Assembly: GCA_013360495.1 (NCBI GenBank)
Contig: JABWBM010000020.1
Coordinates: 1 to 33,016 of the forward strand
Length of the DNA stretch: 33,016 bases
Reading direction: 5' to 3'
Source of the DNA: Planctomycetaceae bacterium
Lineage (GTDB): Bacteria > Planctomycetota > UBA8742 > UBA2392 > JABWBM01
Of the stretch, positions 25,247 through 33,016 are shown one piece after another. Within the stretch, counting starts at the first letter, position 1. Every line of letters begins with the position of its first letter. The notes below the pieces were generated by a model. That model made no database searches. It was not told where the DNA came from and saw nothing but the letters and a program-made list of their open reading frames with translations. The position numbers were made by a program, and so were the translations under genes.

Positions 25247-26599
25247 ATGATCGAGCAGGATGAGTCGCGCCGCACTGCGCAAGCGTTGCTTGGAAAAATC
25301 AAGGCCGACGAGGCTGAGGTGGTGATAACGTCCGACCGTACCGGCGCCACGCGCTTTTCGCGCAATTCCATCTCGCAGAACGTCGACGAAAGCATGCGCC
25401 GTGTCCGCATTCGCGTTATCAAGGATGGACGGCAGGGCGTGGCAACCGTCAACAGCTTCGACGACGCCATGCTTTCCCGCGCGGTCGAGCGCGCGCTTGC
25501 TGCCGCGGCGCATTCGCAACCCGACCCAGACATTCTCCCGATGATCGACCGCCAGCCGGAATATCAGAACGTCGATACATTCAACGCAGAGACCTTCGAG
25601 GCCACACCGCGCATGCGCGCCGAGCGAATTCTGGAACAGGTGAATCTTTGCCGTCAGCGCGACCTGGAAGCTGCGGGGTTGCTGCAAACAGGCGGCGGCT
25701 CCTGCGCCTACGCCAACAGCAAGGGCGTGTTCGCCTATTGCAAGGCATCGATCGCGAGCTTGACTTTCTCGGCGTTCGCTGACGATGGCAGCGTAGAAGG
25801 CGCCGCCGATGCCGTCGACCACAACATTAATTCTCTTTCGACGAGGAAGGTCGGCAATACGGCGGTCGAGCGCGCCATCAAGGCTCGCAAGCCGAAGGTC
25901 GTTCCCGCCGGGGAATACGATGTCGTCCTCGAGCGCGGAGCTGTTTCCGACCTGATCCTCTTTTTGAGCTGGCTCGGCCTTTCGGCCCAGCGCCATGTCG
26001 AGGGGCGCTCGCCGCTCGCGGGAAGAATCGGCGAGAAGCTTTTCTCCGACAAGCTCACGATGATTTCGGATCCTTACGACCCACGCTTCGAGGGGCGGCC
26101 ATTCGATATGGAAGGCTACCCGACAAAGAAAGTGGTGATGATCGAGAAGGGCGTCTTCAAGGCCCTGCCCCATGATCGGCGCACTGCCAAAGCCCTTGGC
26201 GGCGAGAACAGCGGATATGGCAACCTGCAGCCGGATATCGACGGCCCGGAGCCGGGCAGCGTCACCGTGAAGGAAGGCGACGCCACGATCGAGAGCATGA
26301 TCCGCTCGACCAAGCGCGGGTTGCTCGTCAATCAATTCCACTATTCCAACACGGTCGATCCCATGGCGCTGAGCGTCACCGGCATGACGCGCGGCGGCCT
26401 CTGGATGATCGAAAACGGCGAAATCGCCTATGCGGTCAAGAACCTGCGCTACACGGAAAATCTTTTCAAAGCGCTTTCCAATATCGAAGCTGTGGGCAAT
26501 ATCGCCGAACCGGGTGCTGGCAACCTCTTTGGCGGCGGCGCTGTCCTGCCCGCAATGAAGATCAAGGGGTTTACGTTTTCATCGCAAACGGAATTTTAG
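25247..26599 (+). CDS. TldD/PmbA family protein, PmbA/TldE-like (no HExxxH seen)
   Basis: VVLERGAVSDLILFLSW, KLTMISDPYDPRFEGRPFDMEGYPTKKVVMIEKGV, GGLWMIENGEIAYAVKNLRYTENLFKALSNIEAVG. ATG at 25247 after GGAGAG. Confidence 0.88.
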   Translation: MIEQDESRRTAQALLGKIKADEAEVVITSDRTGATRFSRNSISQNVDESMRRVRIRVIKDGRQGVATVNSFDDAMLSRAVERALAAAAHSQPDPDILPMIDRQPEYQNVDTFNAETFEATPRMRAERILEQVNLCRQRDLEAAGLLQTGGGSCAYANSKGVFAYCKASIASLTFSAFADDGSVEGAADAVDHNINSLSTRKVGNTAVERAIKARKPKVVPAGEYDVVLERGAVSDLILFLSWLGLSAQRHVEGRSPLAGRIGEKLFSDKLTMISDPYDPRFEGRPFDMEGYPTKKVVMIEKGVFKALPHDRRTAKALGGENSGYGNLQPDIDGPEPGSVTVKEGDATIESMIRSTKRGLLVNQFHYSNTVDPMALSVTGMTRGGLWMIENGEIAYAVKNLRYTENLFKALSNIEAVGNIAEPGAGNLFGGGAVLPAMKIKGFTFSSQTEF

Positions 26600-26645
26600 G
26601 CGAACGGCCAACCGTTGAGTTGACGCGGCGTTCAATCAAGAGCAT

Positions 26646-27341
26646 ATGAAGCTTCCCACCTGCATTGGCGTATTCGTTTTTGTCGCGGCATGCAGTGCGT
26701 GTGGCGATAATGCTGCGAATGTCGCGCCACAGGAGAATGTTCAAGGCGCGCAGTCGAAGAGCGTTCCTAGCGACAATGCGCCATCGAAATCTGCCAATTC
26801 CGCTTCGCAAGCAGCGGATATCCCGCCCGGACTGCGCGCGGCAAGAGATGCGCTGTCGAAACGCAACCTTGCGGCAGAACCGGTCGCGGGCTGGTGGTCG
26901 GGCGAGGCCTTCTCAACGAAGGAAGGCGAGTTCCGCGCGATCAAAGCTATCTATGTCAAATCGGATACGCCCCTGGTCGATAACGTCGTGAATGAGAATG
27001 GCGAGTTTAATCCGGCCGCGCGTTCAGTGGCTTTCGAAGAACGGGTCGAGTTCATTGTCATCGCCGCAGGTGCGAGGCGGGCGGAACTTCGCGAGGCGAT
27101 CGCATCGAGGTACGCCGGCAGCGAATGGACCGCCGATGCGAACACCGTTTTCAATACGGACGGCACTTCAACGGAAATTCCTTATTGGTACAACGAGAGT
27201 GAGGAAGTCTACCTCGCCGAGCGCGGCAGTCTTGTCGTTTACGCCCACGAATGGAATGGCGCCCATAAAATCGGCAGCGGCCGTGGCGTCAGTTATGGCG
27301 GCCAGAAGATCGCCGAGTTTTTTACCGTGTACGAACCCTGA
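26646..27341 (+). CDS. putative lipoprotein of unknown function
   Basis: 231 aa; MKLPTCIGVFVFVAACSACGDN contains a lipobox-like VAAC. Confidence 0.7.
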   Translation: MKLPTCIGVFVFVAACSACGDNAANVAPQENVQGAQSKSVPSDNAPSKSANSASQAADIPPGLRAARDALSKRNLAAEPVAGWWSGEAFSTKEGEFRAIKAIYVKSDTPLVDNVVNENGEFNPAARSVAFEERVEFIVIAAGARRAELREAIASRYAGSEWTADANTVFNTDGTSTEIPYWYNESEEVYLAERGSLVVYAHEWNGAHKIGSGRGVSYGGQKIAEFFTVYEP

Positions 27342-27344
27342 CCG

Positions 27345-28946
27345 CTACGTCACGCGCGGTGTTGTCAATACGCCCCTCGAGTTCACCACCGTCGAAGTCG
27401 CTTGAGGCGGCTGCCACACGAGGCAATGGTAACCTTTCCCGCGATATTCCGCGATGAACGCTTCGGCTTGCGCGCGCATGGCCGCCAGTTCTTCCTTGCG
27501 CTCGTTCGTTGTCACGAGATCGAGGACATTGCGGGCGTGGATCGCGCGTAACAGGAACGATGGCGTCGTTCCTTTGGGCAAGCCTTCCCAGTGATCGGCG
27601 GCTCCAAGCAAAGCGCTGCGGGCTTCGTCTGTACGGGCAAGCAGCCGCGCAGCCTGTGTTTCAACGATGCTGCCGTAGAGGCTTAAGAGCTCCTGCTCCT
27701 CGGAGTGGAATTTGATGTAGCTCTCGGCGTCGCCGCGGAAGCGGATAAGGGCATTGGCGTCTCCGCTTGCCGCTCCGAGCAAGGCATGGGCATGGAGGGC
27801 GACGAAGGTCGAGCCGAGCCCGCCCTCGACTCCGGTGTCGATATGCCGCGCGCAAGCATCGCGCACATGGGCGGGATTTTCCGTCCAGCAGGCATAGAGC
27901 ACCGCGAGCCCGGCGCGGGATAGGCTTGCGCCCGCTGCCGATCCGATATTCTCGTACTGTAACGTACCGCCCAAGGCCAGCGCCTTGGTGGAATAGTCGA
28001 GGGCGAAGGCGCGGATTCCCTCGCTCGCGGCTTCCGCCAGCACGCTTTGAATGACCTTCACGCCTTCGTTGACGTTGCCAAGCTCCATCATCACGTCGGC
28101 GTGGAGAATCAGCAGGCGCTGAAAGGATTCAAGCCGTTTGGCGCGCAAGGGGATCAACGCCCGCGCTGCCTGACAGATGTTTTCGGCTTCGTCGAGCTGA
28201 CCGGCCGCCACCAGCGATATCACGAGATTGTGGGCCGCCACTGCCGACTCAGCCGTGAAATCCCTCCCCGCGAGCAGCGAGCGCACGAAACTACGGCGCT
28301 GATATTCCGTCGCCGACTTCGGACGTTTGAGCATGTATTCGAGCGTCGCCTGATGCTGGTCGAATTCGAGTAGCAGGTTCGGGTCGTCGCAGAAATCGGC
28401 GAGTTGCGCCGCCGATTCGCGGGCGTTGGTTGCGCGTTCGAGCTTCCCGCGTTCCAGCGCTTGCCGCAGGTCGGCGAGCAACTGTTCGAATGCCGGCCGC
28501 AGCTTGTCCTTGAGCGCGTCGCGCACGTCGCGGTATTTGCGCATGGCCTCGCGCAAGTCGTGCAAAACCTTGAGGTGGAGCTTGGAAGCTACCTGCCCAA
28601 GTCGCATCTTGTCCACGGCGTTGAGCGCTTCGATCAGACGGAGGAGTTCGTGGGCGTTCGTTTGGGTGTTTGCGGAGACATCGGTGACGTACAGGTCGCC
28701 CTTGCCAGTCAGCAGCCAGACGGGGTTGACGTTGAGTGCGGTGCAGAGCGTGACGAGAAATTCGCCGGGAATCTTCGCGCCGTGGACATAGCGGTTGACG
28801 TTGCTGCGCGTCCAGCCGGTCTTGCGCGCGAGGTCCGCCTGCGAGTGATCTTGCAGCAGGCGCTCAAGACGTTCGCGCAGTTGCGCGTCGAGGTCGGTGA
28901 CGCTCAAACGCGACTGGTCGTCCGGGTATGGAAGCTGATCGCTCAT
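27345..28946 (-). CDS. XRE-type HTH regulator with long helical/TPR-like C-terminal region
   Basis: LLQDHSQADLARKTGWTRSNVNRYVHGAKIPGEFLVTLCTALNVNPVWLLTGKG is a Cro/CI-type HTH; the rest is helical. ATG at 28946 chosen (track start 28979). Confidence 0.8.
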   Translation of the reverse strand: MSDQLPYPDDQSRLSVTDLDAQLRERLERLLQDHSQADLARKTGWTRSNVNRYVHGAKIPGEFLVTLCTALNVNPVWLLTGKGDLYVTDVSANTQTNAHELLRLIEALNAVDKMRLGQVASKLHLKVLHDLREAMRKYRDVRDALKDKLRPAFEQLLADLRQALERGKLERATNARESAAQLADFCDDPNLLLEFDQHQATLEYMLKRPKSATEYQRRSFVRSLLAGRDFTAESAVAAHNLVISLVAAGQLDEAENICQAARALIPLRAKRLESFQRLLILHADVMMELGNVNEGVKVIQSVLAEAASEGIRAFALDYSTKALALGGTLQYENIGSAAGASLSRAGLAVLYACWTENPAHVRDACARHIDTGVEGGLGSTFVALHAHALLGAASGDANALIRFRGDAESYIKFHSEEQELLSLYGSIVETQAARLLARTDEARSALLGAADHWEGLPKGTTPSFLLRAIHARNVLDLVTTNERKEELAAMRAQAEAFIAEYRGKGYHCLVWQPPQATSTVVNSRGVLTTPRVT

Positions 28947-28987
28947 GCGCTTCTTTGCCGCGGCGCTTGGCATCAGCAACGCCGCCC

Positions 28988-29009
28988 GCGCGGGGAGACG
29001 CCCCCGCGC
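28988..29009. repeat. GC-rich hairpin GCGCGGGG-AGACGC-CCCCGCGC in the leader of the XRE regulator
   Basis: 8-bp perfect stem about 40 nt upstream of the likely start of the minus-strand regulator. Confidence 0.55.
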
Positions 29010-29109
29010 GAATGCCGCGTGATGTTAGTTTCATATTGGTGGATGATCCATCGCGGCGCAGCAATGGCCGTTGTTCTCAAAATGAAGCGAAGTGAATTCG
29101 TTATCCAGC

Positions 29110-30672
29110 CTACTCCACGGCCTTGACGATGGCTGGGTCGAGGCCCGGCCATTTTTTCATGTATTCCTTGCGGTCGGCCTTGAAGCGCGTCACGAACTCG
29201 TTGTATTCCGCCTCGCGACCTTGGGCCGCATAGAGCTTCCTCGGCTGCAGGAGGTCGCTGTCAACATCGGCGATGCCGGGGATGGACGTCGCGACCTCGT
29301 AACCGAAGTCCTTGTCTTTGGTCCACTTGATCGTGCCTTCGGCGATGCCCTTCACGATGGCCGATGAGTGCGGGATCTTGACCTTCTTGGCGCGCTTGTC
29401 GTCGTCCTTGCCGCCGATGCGGCCAGTGTTGAGGACATAGACCTCCATGGGCCGCTTGGTGAGGAGCTCCTTCAAGCGGTTGCCCTGTTGGGCATGGAGC
29501 AGCGGGAAAAACGGATTAGTGCCGGGAACGCGCAGGGCCTTGCCTTCCTCGGCTTTACCGCCGGCTGCAGTTCCCTTGGTTTCGCCGAGCATGAAGTAGG
29601 CGGCTGCCTGTTCGGTGTTGAGCTTCGCCACCGCTGGCATGATGTTGTCGTTGCAGTTAAGGATGAGCAGGATGTCGGCGCTCTTGAGTTCGCTGGCGTC
29701 GACGGCGCCCTCGACCTTGCTCATCGTGAAGGTCGCGCGGCCATTCTTGGTGTAGCTCTCGTCGAAGTAATCGACCTTGCCTGATGCTTGTTGGCTGACG
29801 TTTTCCAAGTATGCGTCGGGTTGATTGGTGGCCTTGTAGATGGCGGGCTCGAAGTCGGGGTTGAGGCCGAACGTTTTCGCGAAGCAGCCGTTCTCCGACG
29901 CGACGACCGAGCCATCGGGCATCCAGGCAATGAAGTCGTCCTGAATGGGATTACTGCCGTTCTGGTTGGTGAAGGTCGTGGTGGTTTTGCCCGTGCCTGA
30001 GAGGCCGACAATCAGCACACCCTTCTTCTTGCCGCCGACGGGAATGAGCTTTGCGCCGGCGTGCATTGGCAGGCCGCCCTTGTCGTAGATCAGCTTGTTC
30101 CACATGCGGAGTCCCCCCTTTTTCGACTCGCCGAAGTAGTCGGAGTTGAAGACTCTGGTGATGCCTTGATCGAGGTAGACGGCGATCAGGCGGTCGTCGG
30201 GACAGCCCGCTGCCACGAGGTTTGGCGTGTAAATCACCGTCAACGTCGGTTCGAAGTTCGCCTTCTCGGCTTCGGAGATAGGATAGTAGAGCTGCTGCTG
30301 CATGCCCGCGATGTTGGCGTTGGCCTTCTCGATAATCAGCCGCGTGGCAGTGCGGTGTTTGGGGTGGTTGCCGATGTAGCCATCGACGACGATCATCTCG
30401 TGTTGCTTGATATAGTCGTCCTGCAGCTTCGCCCATTTCTTGCCATCGGCGGTTGTCATGCAGCGGTCAGAGTGTTTGCTGGTATCGTCCGTAACAATGT
30501 AGGTGCTCAGTTTTGAGCGGGAGAGAACCTTGGTCTGGACGTTTGGGGCGCCGAAGTCAGTTTTGCGCGCGTTTGGCATGGCGAGTGCCCACTCTTTGAG
30601 TTGCTTCGCGGACGGGTTGAAGTGTACGACTTTAGGTTCGACCGGAAGCTTCTGAGTGGTTGCTGTGGCCAT
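29110..30672 (-). CDS. pckA: phosphoenolpyruvate carboxykinase (ATP)
   Basis: 520 aa; IPVGGKKKGVLIVGLSGTGKTTTTF kinase motif, QDDFIAWMPDGSVVASENGCFAKTFGL. Confidence 0.93.
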   Translation of the reverse strand: MATATTQKLPVEPKVVHFNPSAKQLKEWALAMPNARKTDFGAPNVQTKVLSRSKLSTYIVTDDTSKHSDRCMTTADGKKWAKLQDDYIKQHEMIVVDGYIGNHPKHRTATRLIIEKANANIAGMQQQLYYPISEAEKANFEPTLTVIYTPNLVAAGCPDDRLIAVYLDQGITRVFNSDYFGESKKGGLRMWNKLIYDKGGLPMHAGAKLIPVGGKKKGVLIVGLSGTGKTTTTFTNQNGSNPIQDDFIAWMPDGSVVASENGCFAKTFGLNPDFEPAIYKATNQPDAYLENVSQQASGKVDYFDESYTKNGRATFTMSKVEGAVDASELKSADILLILNCNDNIMPAVAKLNTEQAAAYFMLGETKGTAAGGKAEEGKALRVPGTNPFFPLLHAQQGNRLKELLTKRPMEVYVLNTGRIGGKDDDKRAKKVKIPHSSAIVKGIAEGTIKWTKDKDFGYEVATSIPGIADVDSDLLQPRKLYAAQGREAEYNEFVTRFKADRKEYMKKWPGLDPAIVKAVE

Positions 30673-30687
30673 GGTTCGTGCTTTCTT

Positions 30688-30775
30688 CTATGGGGGTATT
30701 GAGGTTTCAAAGATAGTGTCGGGGAAAGCCCGGGCGGCTTTCCAAGGTTTCAGCATACGGCTCGAACCCCCGTAG
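30688..30775. promoter_or_regulatory. nested inverted repeat between divergent pckA and SDR gene
   Basis: Outer CTATGGGGGT (30688-30697)/ACCCCCGTAG (30766-30775); inner hairpin GGAAAGCC-CGGGC-GGCTTTCC (30723-30743); direct repeats AGGTTTCA at 30702-30709 and 30745-30752. Confidence 0.55.
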
Positions 30776-30815
30776 TTCCAGAGTTTTCACGGGGTTGGCG
30801 GTGCAGAGGTAAGCC

Positions 30816-31676
30816 ATGAATGGCGCAATTATCATCACCGGGGCGAGCGCAGGGTTTGGCGCCGCTACAGCCATTCGGATAGCTCGATTGGGCTACCCGC
30901 TCGTGCTGACGGCCCGGCGTGAAAACGAACTGCAAATGGTGGGGGAGAAGGTTCGCTCGGTTGGTGGCCAAGTGACCTGCATCGCCGGAGATATCACCGA
31001 TGTGGCGACGAGACAGCGGGTGGTGGACGCCGCCAAGGCGTTCGGACGAATTCATGCGCTTCTGAACAACGCCGGATTCGGGCAGCCCGGCCCTGTGGCG
31101 CTGGTGGGGGAAGCGGAATACCGGCGGCAGATGGAAGTCAACGTCTATGCGCCTGTTGAGATGATTCGGTTAGTGGCGCCGATCATGCGCTATCAGGGCG
31201 CGGGGCGCGTCGTCAATGTGTCAAGCGCTGCGGGCCGTATGACGGTGCCGATGATGGGCTGGTACTGCGCCAGCAAGCATGCGCTGGAAAGCCTGACTGA
31301 GGCTTTGCGATCAGAGGTTCGCGCGTTTGGTATTCATGTTTCGTTGATCGAGCCGGGGCCGGTGGCCACGGAGTTCGCGAGTGCCGCGACGAAAGCGGCC
31401 GACACGGTGGGCGGCGACCGGGAAGCTTACAAAGAACATATCGAGGCGTTTACAGCGACCTACACCGGCGATGATCCGCTTCGTGGCCGCGCGCATCCCG
31501 ACGCAACGGTGGGGGTGATCGTTCACGCGCTGACGGCCCGTTGCCCGCGATTCATCTATCGCACCACGGCGCTTGGGAAATTCGCGCTGGTCGCGGGCTG
31601 GTTGCTCCCGCGCTCATGGTATGAACGCGTTATCGCGCGCGTATACGGCATGCCGGGGCGCGCCAAAAAATCGTGA
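30816..31676 (+). CDS. short-chain dehydrogenase/reductase
   Basis: TGASAGFGAATA cofactor motif, LNNAGFG, NVSSAAG and YCASK (YxxxK). Confidence 0.93.
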   Translation: MNGAIIITGASAGFGAATAIRIARLGYPLVLTARRENELQMVGEKVRSVGGQVTCIAGDITDVATRQRVVDAAKAFGRIHALLNNAGFGQPGPVALVGEAEYRRQMEVNVYAPVEMIRLVAPIMRYQGAGRVVNVSSAAGRMTVPMMGWYCASKHALESLTEALRSEVRAFGIHVSLIEPGPVATEFASAATKAADTVGGDREAYKEHIEAFTATYTGDDPLRGRAHPDATVGVIVHALTARCPRFIYRTTALGKFALVAGWLLPRSWYERVIARVYGMPGRAKKS

Positions 31677-31754
31677 AGATTTGCGGGTTCCCGCTTGTCT
31701 TGCTTTCACGCCCATCGGAAAATGCGGCTTCGGGCAGGGAGGCCCAACGTCACC

Positions 31755-32816
31755 ATGGTCGTACGGTCAGCCAACATCGCGGGCAGCGGGCTCGCCACCA
31801 ATGCCGTGGCTCAGGCGATCCATGCCCACAACGTGGCGAACATCCTCACGCCGGGGTTCGAAGCAGGCCGCGTCGAGATGACCGAAATGGCCGGGCGCTC
31901 AGGCGTAGCGGTTGGGGCAGCGACGAAGCAGCCGCACACCGGGTCGCTGATCTTGACGGGCAATCCACTCGACCTCGCCATCGGTGGGTCGGGCTTCTTT
32001 ATGGTGGAAGGCGCAAACGGTGTCGAGTTAACCCGCGACGGACGTTTTCAAGTAGATGCAAAGGGGAATCTTACTGACGCCGCCGGACGTCTGGTTCGCC
32101 CGGCGATCAGTGTTCCAGCAGATACGGTTCGTATCGGCGTGAGCCGTCACGGCGACGTCGTTGCGGTGCAGAACGGCGGCCAGCGCACATTCCTCGGAAC
32201 TTTGCAGCTTGCCACGGTGGGAAACCCGCGCGGATTGGTGGCGTTGAGCGATACGACCTTTGGCATGAGCGCTGCTGCCGGTCCGCTCTTGCGCTCGCTC
32301 CCGGGCGTGGCGGGTTTCGGCTATATCGTTCAGGGCGGCTTCGAGTCGTCCAACGTTGATATGATTCAGGAGACGGTAAGCCGCGTGGTAAGCGCGCGCG
32401 CGTTTGACGCTAACGCCAGCGTGTTCCGCATCGCATCCGCCATGTCGGCTGAATTGAATGAGATTGGCTCACCAGCGCGGCGCGATAAAAAGCGAACCGA
32501 GCAGATCGATTTGAGCCGCACGCAGGCTTCGCGTCTGGTGCGAATTTTTGGCGACGATATTCACGAGGATGTGACGACTCCGCAAGCGGAGGAGTTAAGC
32601 CCTGAGGTTCGAGCGCGTCTCACAGCCCGACGTTTGAATGCGCCGGAAATTGCCGAGATTTACCGAGTGCGGGTCCGCTACGTTCCGGAGCGATTCAGCG
32701 AAAGCGCGGGCGGCCCCGTGTCGTCGAAGCGCCGAAGCACGATGACCGACCGCATCGTGATGGAGCAGGAGCTTCGCATCGCCCAGCGTCAAGCGGCAGA
32801 AGCCCATAAGACATAA
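31755..32816 (+). CDS. flagellar hook/basal-body protein (FlgG/FlgF-like) with C-terminal extension
   Basis: SANIAGSGLATNAVAQAIHAHNVANILTPGFEA, GNPLDLAIGGSGFFMVEG, LTRDGRFQVDAKGNLTDAAGRLV, GGFESSNVDMIQETVSRVVSARAFDANASVFR. ATG at 31755 aligns with the family N-terminus (track start 31695). Confidence 0.88.
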   Translation: MVVRSANIAGSGLATNAVAQAIHAHNVANILTPGFEAGRVEMTEMAGRSGVAVGAATKQPHTGSLILTGNPLDLAIGGSGFFMVEGANGVELTRDGRFQVDAKGNLTDAAGRLVRPAISVPADTVRIGVSRHGDVVAVQNGGQRTFLGTLQLATVGNPRGLVALSDTTFGMSAAAGPLLRSLPGVAGFGYIVQGGFESSNVDMIQETVSRVVSARAFDANASVFRIASAMSAELNEIGSPARRDKKRTEQIDLSRTQASRLVRIFGDDIHEDVTTPQAEELSPEVRARLTARRLNAPEIAEIYRVRVRYVPERFSESAGGPVSSKRRSTMTDRIVMEQELRIAQRQAAEAHKT

Positions 32817-32831
32817 GAGTTTAGGACGTTA

Positions 32832-33016
32832 TACCTGCGCCGGATTCCCGGCGATCAGGGGTATTCCAAAGTGGATTTTCGCGGCCAAAATGCCGATAAA
32901 GACCTTAGCAGGCCGTCGAAAAACGGCCTGATATCCGAACCATGGATGGTTCGGCGTTTCGCGAGGTTCGTAAAACCGAGCGAAACGGGAGTTATGGCGA
33001 ATTCACTTCGCCATAA
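32832..33016. repeat. array of consecutive hairpins downstream of the flagellar gene, reaching the window edge
   Basis: CGCCGG-ATTC-CCGGCG (32839-32854), CAGGCCGT-CGAAAA-ACGGCCTG (32909-32930), CCGAACCA-TGGA-TGGTTCGG (32935-32954), CGTTTCG...CGAAACG with inner GGTT/AACC (32955-32987), TTATGGCGAA-TTCAC-TTCGCCATAA (32992-33016). Confidence 0.8.

Noticed and set aside
25220-26341. 373-aa antisense ORF opposite the PmbA-like gene
   Set aside because: Shadow ORF; the sense protein has family motifs throughout.
32832-33016. CRISPR array
   Set aside because: The palindromic units have different sequences and no regular repeat-spacer spacing.

Overview
This is a 33 kb bacterial chromosomal window of fairly high GC. 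It contains about 20 confidently recognisable protein-coding genes and one tRNA. Housekeeping content: valS, a heme set (hemE, hemH, hemG/hemY type), citrate synthase, moaC, an RNase D-like gene, tRNA-Arg(CCG), rsmG, a DinG-type helicase, a PmbA/TldE-like gene, ATP-type PEP carboxykinase, an SDR and a FlgG/FlgF-like flagellar protein. The accessory part, about 14.3-25 kb, holds a small secreted protein and four co-directional minus-strand genes: an outer-membrane-barrel-like protein, an FHA-TM-CAP/SCP fusion, a Ser/Thr kinase-TM-TPR protein and a C-terminal-receiver response regulator. A type II secretion/pilus F-family gene lies just beyond them. I read the four genes as a possible uncharacterised phospho-threonine transmembrane signalling module. 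Several intergenic regions are unusually structured. They include three tandem hairpins with UNCG/GNRA tetraloops ahead of a NYN-nuclease gene inside the heme operon, two REP/MITE-like inverted pairs with compensatory base changes, a cluster of GTTC/GAAC half-sites upstream of dinG, and a back-to-back hairpin array at the right edge. All calls come from reading the sequence and the supplied ORF track. No database search was run.
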